From assembly GCA_024695445.1 (NCBI GenBank), contig JAILIG010000133.1:1-64000 (forward strand): a stretch of DNA of 64,000 nt, read 5' to 3'. Each line of letters starts with the position of its first letter. The stretch's first letter is position 1. The notes beneath the pieces are model-generated. The model was not told the origin of the DNA. It saw nothing but the letters and a program-made list of their open reading frames with translations, and ran no database searches. The stretch is from Oscillospiraceae bacterium. GTDB lineage: Bacteria; Bacillota; Clostridia; Oscillospirales; Ruminococcaceae. Below, piece after piece: positions 42,713 to 50,831 of the stretch. A program made the translations under genes and the position numbers.

Positions 42713-42741
42713 TTGACATTTTCCGCGTGAGTGTGTATAAT
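42713..42741 (+). promoter_or_regulatory. Consensus promoter of the cohesin-like lipoprotein
   Basis: TTGACA, a 17-nt spacer and TATAAT: a perfect match to the vegetative consensus, implying high expression. Confidence 0.9.
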
Positions 42742-42822
42742 GAGGGCAGGGTATACGAGAGTGTCCGGCTCTGAACCGGACGGATATGCGCGGAAGATAC
42801 GACCTGAAAGGAGCCTATGGCG

Positions 42823-43644
42823 ATGAAACATGAAAAGAAAATCCTTGCGCTGCTGCTGGCGGCGGTACTGACGGTGCCGGCCTTCTCCTGCAGCAAGAAC
42901 GGAAGCTCCCAGACCGCGGAGCCGAAGAATAGCGAGACCATCCCGCTCAACACCGATAACGACAAGAACATCAAGATGGACTTTGTCTTTAAAGAGGTGG
43001 AGGCGCAGGCCGCCAATGACGAGACCGAGCCGGTGCAGTCGATCGTGACCGGCGAGAACGGCTCGCTCTATGTGCAGAAGACGGACATCAACCACAAGCC
43101 CGTCACGCAGGAAAACGGCGATCCCGCAACCGAGATCTACACCGGCACGACGCTGGCGACCAAGGTGCCGGGCCCGGAGTATACGCCGAGCTACAAGACC
43201 TATTTCTCCATGTGGATCGACATGACGCAGAAGGCGGACTTCATCTTTGACGGCGAGTTCCTGACCTTCGATGTGAAGATCAGCGAGGACGCAAAGGACG
43301 GCGTGTATCCGATCCAGATTTACAGAGACGACATCTCGAACTACGAAGGCGAGACGCTGAAGGTCACGAAGAATCCGGGCTATATCTGCGTCAACACCGA
43401 GGCACCGAACCCGGAGAACCAGGTCGGCGCCGGACTGACTCTGAACGGCGATGTGGTCAGCGGAAAGCCGGGCGAGACGGTCAAATTCACGATCAAGGCG
43501 CAGAACAATCCGGGCTTTGTCGGATTCCGCCTGTGGATGAGCTATGACGCGAACATCTTTAAGATCACGCGTGCAAACGCCGGCAAGGACTTCCCGACCA
43601 CGGCAAGCCTCGACGGCAGAACGGTTTCCGGCACGAACAGCTGA
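42823..43644 (+). CDS. Lipoprotein with cohesin-like segments
   Basis: AAAGGAG with 9-nt spacing selects the ATG at 42823. The 273-residue product has a signal peptide ending in 'PAFSC', a plausible lipobox. Residues 110-165 resemble the second half of a cohesin ('FLTFDVKISEDAKDGVYPIQI'). Residues 195-250 resemble the first half of a cohesin or related beta-sandwich ('GDVVSGKPGETVKFTIKAQNNPGFVGFRLWMSYDANIF'), after which the protein stops early. The order is inverted and the last domain looks truncated. A surface anchor or scaffold role is possible, but binding of dockerins is not shown. A terminator follows. Confidence 0.65.
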   Translation: MKHEKKILALLLAAVLTVPAFSCSKNGSSQTAEPKNSETIPLNTDNDKNIKMDFVFKEVEAQAANDETEPVQSIVTGENGSLYVQKTDINHKPVTQENGDPATEIYTGTTLATKVPGPEYTPSYKTYFSMWIDMTQKADFIFDGEFLTFDVKISEDAKDGVYPIQIYRDDISNYEGETLKVTKNPGYICVNTEAPNPENQVGAGLTLNGDVVSGKPGETVKFTIKAQNNPGFVGFRLWMSYDANIFKITRANAGKDFPTTASLDGRTVSGTNS

Positions 43645-43665
43645 GAGCCGCATCATAAGACTGAG

Positions 43666-43709
43666 ACAGAACCGGTGCTGCATTTTTTGCGGCGCCGGCT
43701 CTGTTTTTA
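43666..43709 (+). terminator. Terminator of the cohesin-like lipoprotein gene
   Basis: ACAGA-a-CCGG ... CCGG-c-TCTGT with an inner GC pair, followed by TTTTTATT. Confidence 0.82.
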
Positions 43710-43721
43710 TTGCAGACTGCG

Positions 43722-43913
43722 CCCGGCAGAGCCGGGTTCCATTGATCTAAAGCGCTCCGGCAGCGAAGCGGGAAACTGTATGTCTGCTTCTCTGCGGCAG
43801 AACCTTGCAGAAAGCGAAATCAAAAGCGAATGCGCGGGGCTTGGGGCGAAGCCCCATTCAGAATCATCCGCGCAGCGGATACCACAATTCCGCATTCCGA
43901 ATTTCGCATTCAA
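43722..43913 (+). repeat. Dispersed repeat copy A (A/B module)
   Basis: This contains the core TTGATCTAAAGCGCTCCG, then GTATGTCTGCTTCTCTGCGG, CAGAAAGCG and CGAATGCGCGG. It ends in GCATTCCGAATTTCGCATTC. It aligns end to end with the minus strand of 16741-16950. The weak ORFs over it in both copies give similar translations only because the DNA is similar. Confidence 0.8.
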
Positions 43914-44081
43914 AAAACTACTCACTCCTAACTGCTCGCTCCTCACTTTCCAGCCACACCGCCACTTCGCCACTGTATAATAAGCGGCGGCCTGACAGGA
44001 TACGGGGATTTGGAATGGCGTTCTGCACAGTTTCTGATGAAAAAACGGGCGGAATTTCTGCACCGGCTCTGCGCGGCGGAC

Positions 44082-44110
44082 TTGAAAAATCGGCGAAAAT
44101 GTGATATAAT
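44082..44110 (+). promoter_or_regulatory. Promoter of rpsB-tsf
   Basis: TTGAAA, a 17-nt spacer and TATAAT. A GC-rich leader of about 130 nt (44111-44239) follows and includes CCTCCGGAGG; ribosomal S2 leaders can be autoregulatory, but I cannot identify a known motif here. Confidence 0.8.
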
Positions 44111-44239
44111 AGATAGGCACTTCGCACGGAACGGCATCGCCGCCCGGCTCTGTACGCGGAAAACGCGGCAGTTGCGGCTGATCCTGATGCCCTCCGGAGG
44201 TCAAAACCAAATTTATTTTTTTCAAGGAGGATCTACCCC

Positions 44240-44989
44240 ATGAGCGTTGTATCCATGAAACAGCTTCTCGAAGCGGGCGTCCACTTCGGTCATCAGACCC
44301 GTCGCTGGAACCCCAAAATGGCTCCGTATATCTTTACGGAGCGCAACGGCATCTACATTATCGACCTGCAGAAGACGGTCCGCAAGCTGGAGGAGGCCTA
44401 TGCCTTCATCCGTGAGCTGTCCGCTTCCGGCAAGTCCGTTCTCTTCGTCGGTACGAAGAAGCAGGCTGCGGATTCCATCCGCGAGGAGGCACTCCGCTCC
44501 GGCTCTTACTTCGTCAATGCCCGCTGGCTCGGCGGTATGATGACGAACTACAAGACCATCCAGCAGCGCATCAAGCGTCTGGAGCAGCTCCACGCGATGG
44601 AAGCGGACGGCACCTTCAATCTGCTCCCGAAGAAGGAAGTCGCAAAGCTGTCCCTCGAAATCGAAAAGCTCGAAAAGTTCCTCGGCGGCATCAAGGGTAT
44701 GAAGAGCCTGCCGGGCGCACTCTTCATCGTCGATCCGCGCAAGGAGAAGATCGCAGTCGCAGAGGCAAAGCGTCTTTGCATCCCGATCGTCGCAATCGTG
44801 GACACCAACTGCGATCCGGATGATGTGGACTATGTCATCCCCGGCAACGACGACGCAATCCGTGCGGTCAAGCTGATTGCCGGCACAATCGCAAATGCCG
44901 TCATCGAAGGCAGACAGGGCGCAGACGCACAGGCTCAGGAGGAGACCGCTGCTGCTGAGGAAGCCGCTGCCGAGACTGCCGCTGAATAA
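44240..44989 (+). CDS. rpsB: 30S ribosomal protein S2
   Basis: The 249-residue protein starts '[31 protein letters not shown]', the S2 signature, and has '[14 protein letters not shown]' and 'DTNCDPD'. An AAGGAGG ribosome site precedes it. The acidic Ala/Glu C-terminal tail is longer than in E. coli but usual in Clostridia. It is followed by tsf, the universal bacterial order. Confidence 0.97.
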   Translation: MSVVSMKQLLEAGVHFGHQTRRWNPKMAPYIFTERNGIYIIDLQKTVRKLEEAYAFIRELSASGKSVLFVGTKKQAADSIREEALRSGSYFVNARWLGGMMTNYKTIQQRIKRLEQLHAMEADGTFNLLPKKEVAKLSLEIEKLEKFLGGIKGMKSLPGALFIVDPRKEKIAVAEAKRLCIPIVAIVDTNCDPDDVDYVIPGNDDAIRAVKLIAGTIANAVIEGRQGADAQAQEETAAAEEAAAETAAE

Positions 44990-45007
44990 GAAAGAGAGGA
45001 ACGGAAT

Positions 45008-45931
45008 ATGGCAAACTTTACTGCAAAAGATGTCAATGATCTGCGCAAGTCCACCGGCGTCGGCCTGATGGACTGCAAGAAGGCGCTGACCGAGGCGGAC
45101 GGCGATGTCGAGAAGGCAATCGTCATCCTGCGTGAAAAGGGCCTTGCCAACCAGGCAAAGAAGGCAGACCGCATCGCGGCCGAGGGCGCTGTCATCGCCG
45201 TGACCAACGCGGACCACACCGCCGGCGCAATCGTCGAGGTCAACTCCGAGACCGACTTCGTCGCACAGAACGAGGAGTTCGTCGGCTTCTGCGAAGGCCT
45301 CGCACAGACCGTTCTGACCGAGAACCCCGCCGATCTCGATGCGCTGAAGGCTGCCAAGTTCAACGGCACCGCAGCAACCGTCGAGGAGGCACTGCAGGAG
45401 ATCTTCCTGAAGTTCCGCGAGAACCTCCAGATCCGCCGCTTTGCCCGCGTCGAGGGCATCGTCAAGGAGTATGTCCACTTCAATAAGAAGGAAGGCGTGC
45501 TCGTCGCCGCTGCCTGCGAGGCAGGCGCAACCGACGCCGTTCTGGAGTGCCTGAACGATGTCGCGCTGCAGGCGGACGCCATGAAGGCCACCTACCTGAC
45601 AAAGGACGAGGTTCCGGCCGCAACGATCGAGCAGGAGAAGCAGATCGTCATGGCACAGATGGCAGACGACCCGAAGATGGCTTCCAAGCCTGAGCAGGTT
45701 CGCGCCAAGATCGCAGAGGGCAAGCTCGGCGTGTACTACAAGGACAACTGCCTGCTCTGCCAGGAGTTCGTCAGAGGCGAGGGCGAGTCGGTTGAGCAGT
45801 ATGTCAACGCCTGTGCCAAGAAGGTCGGCAGCCCGATCACGGTCAAGAGCTTCGTCCGCTTCATCTGCGGCGAGGGCATCGAGAAGCGTGTGGACGATTT
45901 CGCAGGTGAAATCGCAAGTATGCTGAAATAA
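45008..45931 (+). CDS. tsf: Elongation factor Ts
   Basis: EF-Ts exchanges GDP for GTP on EF-Tu. The 307-residue protein begins 'NFTAKDVNDLRKSTGVGLMDCKKAL' with the conserved 'TGxGxMDCKKAL' motif and has 'EVNSETDFVAQNEEF'. Length and motifs are normal. A hairpin TCACCTG ... CAGGTGA follows without a T-run and may end the operon. Confidence 0.97.
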   Translation: MANFTAKDVNDLRKSTGVGLMDCKKALTEADGDVEKAIVILREKGLANQAKKADRIAAEGAVIAVTNADHTAGAIVEVNSETDFVAQNEEFVGFCEGLAQTVLTENPADLDALKAAKFNGTAATVEEALQEIFLKFRENLQIRRFARVEGIVKEYVHFNKKEGVLVAAACEAGATDAVLECLNDVALQADAMKATYLTKDEVPAATIEQEKQIVMAQMADDPKMASKPEQVRAKIAEGKLGVYYKDNCLLCQEFVRGEGESVEQYVNACAKKVGSPITVKSFVRFICGEGIEKRVDDFAGEIASMLK

Positions 45932-46126
45932 GGTATCATCTCACCTGTCGCGGGGCTTCCTGCGGCAGGTGAACTTGTATCAATCTTTTCTTCTGTGCCG
46001 GCGGATTTTCGGGTAAACCGTCTCACATTTGGTTTTATATTGCCTACTTTTTGCAAGATAATCCAAAACTGTCGGATTGTCAGTTGGAAAATGCGCGATT
46101 GGTCATAAAGATGATACAAAAAGTCA
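45932..46126 (+). other. Gene-free stretch after tsf
   Basis: Apart from the hairpin at 45950-45976 (CACCTG-tCGC ... GCG-gCAGGTG, no T-run) I see no ORF with a ribosome site and no repeat. The segment becomes AT-richer toward the scaffoldin promoter. Confidence 0.6.
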
Positions 46127-46155
46127 TTGCTTTTTCTGCTCAATTCAGTTAAGAT
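46127..46155 (+). promoter_or_regulatory. Possible promoter of the ScaC-like gene
   Basis: TTGCTT, a 17-nt spacer and TAAGAT. Alternative -10 boxes TATAAG and CATAAT lie just downstream, so the exact start is uncertain. The leader to the ATG is over 100 nt. Confidence 0.4.
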
Positions 46156-46280
46156 ATAAGTGGCATAATGTGATGATGAAGGGTGAAGGGGACATTCTGC
46201 ATCACAGACGCGGAGCTTCGGAGTTTCGGTTCCGGAATCCGCAATGCACACCAAAACAAGATTTTTGGAGGAGTATGAAC

Positions 46281-47096
46281 ATGAAAAAATCAAAACTGAT
46301 TTCCGGCATCATGGCTCTGACCATGGCGGTTTCCGGCATGAGCTTCAGTGCCAGCGCAGCCGATGTTGGAGTCAAGGTTGGCTCCGCAACGAAGGATCCG
46401 GGCGAGACCTTCCGCATTGATGTTGATCTGTCCGGTGTGCCGTCCAGCGGCCTGAATGCGGTTGACTTCGCAATCAGCTACGATTCTTCGCTCATCGACA
46501 TCACCGATGTCAGCGCAGGCAGCATTATCGGCACCAGCGCTGCTTCGGCAGAGGGCTCTGACCTCGGCAAGACCGTGTTCAACTGGAACAAGGTGAACGG
46601 CCAGGTCGTCATTGTCTACGCAACGGGCGCAGACACCTCGAGCTGGATCAAGTCCAGCGGCACTTTTGCGACGATCAGCGGCACGGTTGCTTCCACCGCT
46701 GCGAAGGGTTCCGTTGCGGACCTGAAGGTCGTTGCTGTCAAGCGCCCGGACTATCCGGACGGCGCAGACAACACCTCGATTATTTTCTCTGCTGCGGCAG
46801 ATTCCGTCACCGATTACACGGCTGCACCGACCAACGGCGCAATTCAGATCGGCGAGGAGGAGACTGATCCGCCCGCAAAGAAGATGATCGGCGATGTGGA
46901 CTGCAGCGGCGATGTCAAGATCGCTGACGCGGTTCTGCTGGCCCGTTATGTTGCTGAAGACAATGTCAATGTCACGGCACAGGGCAAGATCAACGCTGAC
47001 TGCTTCGATGCAGGCGACGGCAAGCTGACCTCTGACGATATCGCATCCCTGCTGAAGTATCTGGCAGGTGCAGTCAGAGAACTTCCGGAGACCTGA
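46281..47096 (+). CDS. ScaC-like adaptor scaffoldin: one cohesin, one dockerin
   Basis: GGAGGAG with 7-nt spacing selects the ATG at 46281. The 271-residue protein has a Sec signal peptide ending 'SFSASA'. A cohesin follows (about residues 27-175: 'VKVGSATKDPGETFRIDVDLSGVP', 'AISYDSSLIDITDVSAG'), then a Pro/Glu linker. The protein ends in a dockerin with two calcium-binding helices ('GDVDCSGDVKIADAVLLARYV' and 'DAGDGKLTSDDIASLLKYLAG'). This architecture and size match ScaC of Ruminococcus flavefaciens, an adaptor that changes the specificity of the primary scaffoldin. Specific cohesin type cannot be read by eye. Confidence 0.88.
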   Translation: MKKSKLISGIMALTMAVSGMSFSASAADVGVKVGSATKDPGETFRIDVDLSGVPSSGLNAVDFAISYDSSLIDITDVSAGSIIGTSAASAEGSDLGKTVFNWNKVNGQVVIVYATGADTSSWIKSSGTFATISGTVASTAAKGSVADLKVVAVKRPDYPDGADNTSIIFSAAADSVTDYTAAPTNGAIQIGEEETDPPAKKMIGDVDCSGDVKIADAVLLARYVAEDNVNVTAQGKINADCFDAGDGKLTSDDIASLLKYLAGAVRELPET

Positions 47097-47158
47097 TTTC
47101 CGAACTCCATAGTATGACGCAGAGGGCGTGTCCGTTTGGATGCGCCCTCTCTCTGCTT

Positions 47159-47188
47159 GGCGGGCAGTGCCCGCTGCCCGCCTTTTTT
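47159..47188 (+). terminator. Terminator of the ScaC-like gene
   Basis: A 9-bp stem GGCGGGCAG / CTGCCCGCC, loop TGCCCG, then TTTTTT. A first hairpin GAGGGCG ... CGCCCTC stands just upstream. Confidence 0.92.
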
Positions 47189-47200
47189 CAAAAAAAGGGC

Positions 47201-47229
47201 TTGCATCCTGGCACGATATATGGTATAAT
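47201..47229 (+). promoter_or_regulatory. Promoter of glyA
   Basis: TTGCAT, a 17-nt spacer ending in TGG, and TATAAT. Confidence 0.85.
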
Positions 47230-47285
47230 ATAATGTAAGCGCCCAACAGAGACTTGTGGGCAGAATACCGAAAGGATGAAGAAAA

Positions 47286-48539
47286 ATGTTTAGTGATTTG
47301 ATGGACACCATTGGGTTTGTCTCACAGTATGATGCTGAAGTCGCTGCGGCAATGCAGTCTGAGCTGGCGCGTCAGAGACGGAATCTGGAGCTGATTGCAA
47401 GCGAAAATATCGTTTCGCCGGCTGTCATGGCCGCTATGGGCTCCGTGCTGACCAATAAGTATGCTGAGGGTTACAGCGGCAAGCGTTACTACGGCGGCTG
47501 TGAATGCGTCGATATCGTCGAGGACATCGCAGTGGAGCGCGCAAAGCAGCTCTTCGGCGCAAAGTTTGCCAATGTGCAGGCGCACTCCGGTTCGCAGGCA
47601 AATACTGCTGTGTATTTTGCGCTGCTCCAGCCGGGCGACACCGTGCTCGGCATGAGCCTGGCACACGGCGGCCACCTGACGCATGGTTCTCCCGTCAACC
47701 TCTCCGGCAAATATTTCAACTTCATCTCCTACGGTCTGGGCGATGATGAATATATCGACTACGACAAGGTTGAGGCGCTCGCAAAGGAGCATCAGCCGAA
47801 GCTGATCGTGGCCGGCGCTTCCGCGTATCCGAGAGCCATCGACTTCACCCGCCTCGCGGAAATCGCACATTCCGTCGGCGCAATGCTCATGGTCGATATG
47901 GCACATATTGCCGGTCTGGTTGCAGCCGGTCTGCACCAGTCTCCGGTCGGCGTGGCCGATGTCGTCACCACCACCACCCACAAGACGCTCCGCGGTCCGC
48001 GCGGCGGCCTGATTCTCACGAATGACGAGGAAATTGCCAAGAAGATCAACAAGGCGATCTTCCCCGGCATCCAGGGCGGCCCGCTGATGCATGTCATCGC
48101 GGCAAAGGCTGTCTGCTTCGGCGAGGCATTGAAGCCGGAGTTCAAGGCATATCAGAAACAGGTCACGGACAATGCACAGGCGCTCGCAAAGGGCCTGCTC
48201 AGCAGAGGCTTCGACCTCGTTTCCGGCGGCACGGACAATCACCTGATGCTCGTCGATCTCCGCCCGGTTCACATCACCGGCAAGGAGCTGGAGCACAGAC
48301 TCGATGAGGTCTATATCACGGTCAACAAGAACGCAATCCCGAACGATCCGGAGAAGCCGTCCGTTACGAGCGGCATCCGCGTCGGTACGCCGGCCGTCAC
48401 GAGCCGCGGTCTGGTCACCGAGGATATGGAGAAAATTGCGGAGTTTATGTTCCTCGCTGCAACGCAGTTCGAGACCAAGGCGGACGAGATCCGCGAGGGC
48501 GTCAACGCACTGTGCGCGAAGTACCCGCTTTACGAGTGA
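47286..48539 (+). CDS. glyA: Serine hydroxymethyltransferase
   Basis: GlyA interconverts serine and glycine with tetrahydrofolate. The 417-residue protein has '[28 protein letters not shown]', '[17 protein letters not shown]' and the PLP-lysine motif '[14 protein letters not shown]'. Length is normal. It is monocistronic with its own promoter and terminator. Confidence 0.97.
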   Translation: MFSDLMDTIGFVSQYDAEVAAAMQSELARQRRNLELIASENIVSPAVMAAMGSVLTNKYAEGYSGKRYYGGCECVDIVEDIAVERAKQLFGAKFANVQAHSGSQANTAVYFALLQPGDTVLGMSLAHGGHLTHGSPVNLSGKYFNFISYGLGDDEYIDYDKVEALAKEHQPKLIVAGASAYPRAIDFTRLAEIAHSVGAMLMVDMAHIAGLVAAGLHQSPVGVADVVTTTTHKTLRGPRGGLILTNDEEIAKKINKAIFPGIQGGPLMHVIAAKAVCFGEALKPEFKAYQKQVTDNAQALAKGLLSRGFDLVSGGTDNHLMLVDLRPVHITGKELEHRLDEVYITVNKNAIPNDPEKPSVTSGIRVGTPAVTSRGLVTEDMEKIAEFMFLAATQFETKADEIREGVNALCAKYPLYE

Positions 48540-48563
48540 TTGATTGTAGGATAATAATGCCGA

Positions 48564-48589
48564 AGCAGGACAGTCGATGTCCTGCTTTT
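48564..48589 (+). terminator. Terminator of glyA
   Basis: A 9-bp stem AGCAGGACA / TGTCCTGCT, 5-nt loop, then TTTT. The T-run is short and the next gene begins only 27 nt later, so read-through is possible. Confidence 0.75.
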
Positions 48590-48615
48590 GGCGTGTTTGG
48601 AGGCTTTCTGAGATC

Positions 48616-49917
48616 ATGGACTTTGATGTGATGCGGATTTTGCTGGACTGCGGACTGATTCTTTTTGCGACCAAGGCACTCGGCATGGTGACGCGCAAGC
48701 TCGGTCTGCCGCAGGTGGTCGGAATGATTCTGGCGGGACTGCTGATCGGGCCTGCGCTGTTCTTCCGCGCTTCCTTCCCCGGTCTGATTCACCCGACGCC
48801 GGAGGAGATGAATGTTTTAAAGAGCTTCTCGCAGATCGGCGTGGTGTTCATTCTGTTTTCGAGCGGACTGGAGACGGATTTCCGCGAGATGAAACGCTGC
48901 GGCCTCGCCGCAACGATGATTGCGGTGGCGGGCGTCGCGGTCCCAATGCTGTTCGGAACGGTCGTCGCGCTGCTGTTCATGGGCGGACTGGACCGCATTC
49001 ATGATTCCGCACTGCTGATGAATGCGCTGTTTGTCGGCTGCATTCTGTCCGCAACGAGCGTCGGCATTACGGTTGAGACGCTGCGTGAGCTCGGCAAGCT
49101 CAAAACCAAGGTCGGAACCGCGATTCTCAGTGCCGCGATCATTGACGATGTCATCGGCATCGTGGTGCTGAGCGTCATCACGGGACTTGGCGGCGAGGGC
49201 AGCGTTCTGATGACGCTGCTGCGCGTTGCGGGATTCTTCTTCTTCACGGCAGTCGCCGGCTGGCTGCTGCGGCAGGCCTTCCGCAAACTGGTCAAGGTGT
49301 ATCCGCACCGGCGCCGCACGAGCATTTTCGCCTTCTCGGCCTGCTTCTTCTTCGCCTATGCGGCGGAAAAGTATTTCGGCATCGCCGCGATTACCGGCGC
49401 GTATATGGCCGGTCTGGTGCTGAGCGGCCTCGGCGACACCAAGTTTGTGGACCGCAAGGTCATCGTCAGCGGCTATATGTTCTTCACGCCGATGTTCTTC
49501 GCGTATATCGGCATCAGCGCGGATTTCAGCCATTTCCGGTTGACTGAGCTCTGGTTTGTGCTGGGATTCCTGCTGGCGGGCATCCTCGGAAAGATCATGG
49601 GCTGTGCCGCGACGGCGCGGGGCTTCGGTTTCCGCGGGCGGGAATCTATGGCAGTGGGCTTCGGCATGATCGCGCGCGGTGAGGTCGCGCTGGCCGTCTA
49701 CGCGACGGGGCAGGGGATGATCGTTCCCGGCAGCGGCATTGATCCGCTGGTCGCCACGATTTTCCTGATTATCACAAGCTCGATTCTGTGTCCCGTGCTG
49801 CTCAAGCTGGCGTTCCGCAACCAGCAGACCGAGGTCATCGGCGCAGCGGAGCACTCGGTCAGGATTTCGTCGGAGGCACTGGAAAATGTGCATCACGACA
49901 TAGACGGGGAAGCGTAA
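48616..49917 (+). CDS. Monovalent cation:proton antiporter (CPA2/KefB type)
   Basis: The 433-residue membrane protein has twelve or so helices and the CPA2 signatures 'GLPQVVGMILAGLLIGP', 'ATSVGITVETLRELG' and 'AAIIDDVIGIVVL', where the 'DD' pair would carry the transport acids. A cytosolic TrkA-N domain is absent. Exchange of Na+ or K+ for H+ is likely. The ATG at 48616 has GGAGG 13 nt upstream, a long spacing, so a non-ATG start is not excluded. Confidence 0.88.
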   Translation: MDFDVMRILLDCGLILFATKALGMVTRKLGLPQVVGMILAGLLIGPALFFRASFPGLIHPTPEEMNVLKSFSQIGVVFILFSSGLETDFREMKRCGLAATMIAVAGVAVPMLFGTVVALLFMGGLDRIHDSALLMNALFVGCILSATSVGITVETLRELGKLKTKVGTAILSAAIIDDVIGIVVLSVITGLGGEGSVLMTLLRVAGFFFFTAVAGWLLRQAFRKLVKVYPHRRRTSIFAFSACFFFAYAAEKYFGIAAITGAYMAGLVLSGLGDTKFVDRKVIVSGYMFFTPMFFAYIGISADFSHFRLTELWFVLGFLLAGILGKIMGCAATARGFGFRGRESMAVGFGMIARGEVALAVYATGQGMIVPGSGIDPLVATIFLIITSSILCPVLLKLAFRNQQTEVIGAAEHSVRISSEALENVHHDIDGEA

Positions 49918-49941
49918 TATCTCGGAAAGGGGCGGTGTACC

Positions 49942-50676
49942 GTGCCGGAGCAGGCTCCTGCGCTGTTTCTGCGGGAAATCTCAGTCGATTGGGACGGGAT
50001 TCCGGCAGACAGCTATCTGCGGAAAATTCCCGCACTGGTGTCTCTGCGTCAGCTCTGCTTTCACAGACCGGTGACCTTTTTCACCGGAGAGAACGGCAGC
50101 GGAAAATCCACGCTGCTGGAAGCGATTGCGGTTGCCTGCGGATTCAATCCGGAGGGCGGTTCCCGCAATTACTGCTTTTCCACTTATGATACGCACTCGG
50201 AGCTCTGCCGGTCGCTGGGGCTGGTCAAAGGGAGCCGCGCTGCGAAGTGGGGATATTTCCTGCGCGCCGAGAGCTTTTACAATGTGGCGACGGCCGAGGA
50301 GGCGTACAGCAGATATGCGCGCCGCGGCTCGGAGGAATACCATAAGCGCTCACACGGCGAGAGCTTTCTGCATCTGGTGCAGCAGAATTTCACCGGAGAC
50401 AGCCTGTATCTGCTGGACGAGCCGGAGGCGGCGCTGTCCCCGCAGCGGCAGCTGACCTTGCTGCTGGAGCTCCGCCGGTGTGTCCGGGCGGGCGCACAGT
50501 TTCTCATCGCGTCGCATTCGCCGATCCTGCTGGGAATGCCCGATGCCGAGCTGCTCTGCTTTGACGGCGGCCGGATTCATCCCTGCACCTACGAGGAGAC
50601 CGGAAGCTACCGCGTGACGGAGATGTTTGTCCGCCGCCGGGAGCAGCTTCTGCGGCAGCTCTTTGCCGGGGAGTAA
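49942..50676 (+). CDS. AAA/ABC-type ATPase of unknown role
   Basis: The 244-residue protein has Walker A 'FTGENGSGKST', the signature-like 'KRSHGESFLHLVQQ' and Walker B 'LYLLDEPEAALSP', as in the small AAA_21/AAA_23 ATPases related to SMC and Rad50 heads but without coiled coil. It starts with GTG behind AAAGGGG, 24 nt after the antiporter. Family members are annotated as putative ABC or DNA-processing ATPases; the role is unknown. A terminator follows. Confidence 0.85.
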   Translation: MPEQAPALFLREISVDWDGIPADSYLRKIPALVSLRQLCFHRPVTFFTGENGSGKSTLLEAIAVACGFNPEGGSRNYCFSTYDTHSELCRSLGLVKGSRAAKWGYFLRAESFYNVATAEEAYSRYARRGSEEYHKRSHGESFLHLVQQNFTGDSLYLLDEPEAALSPQRQLTLLLELRRCVRAGAQFLIASHSPILLGMPDAELLCFDGGRIHPCTYEETGSYRVTEMFVRRREQLLRQLFAGE

Positions 50677-50686
50677 CACTGTATTG

Positions 50687-50721
50687 ATACGCCGTACTGA
50701 ACAGTCAGTGCGGCGTATTTT
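50687..50721 (+). terminator. Terminator after the ATPase gene
   Basis: A 14-bp stem with one mismatch, ATACGCCGTACTGA / TCAGTGCGGCGTAT, loop ACAG, then TTTG. Confidence 0.88.
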
Positions 50722-50746
50722 GTGCCTGTTTGCCGCAAAAAAACAG

Positions 50747-50776
50747 TTGACACGGGCGTTCTGTTCGTGCTATAAT
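50747..50776 (+). promoter_or_regulatory. Promoter of the secreted phosphoesterase
   Basis: TTGACA, an 18-nt spacer ending in TGC, and TATAAT. Confidence 0.85.
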
Positions 50777-50831
50777 TTCAGTAAAGAGACAGATTCTGAC
50801 AGCAGTATCATTCGTACAAAGGAGATTCGCT

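Noticed and set aside
43675-43980. ORFs over repeat copy A that resemble ORFs over copy B in translation
   Set aside because: The similarity follows from the DNA repeat; no ribosome site, and substitutions do not favour third codon positions.
47230-47285. Riboswitch in front of glyA
   Set aside because: The leader is only about 55 nt, with a weak GCCCA/TGGGC hairpin; too short for glycine, SAM or THF aptamers.
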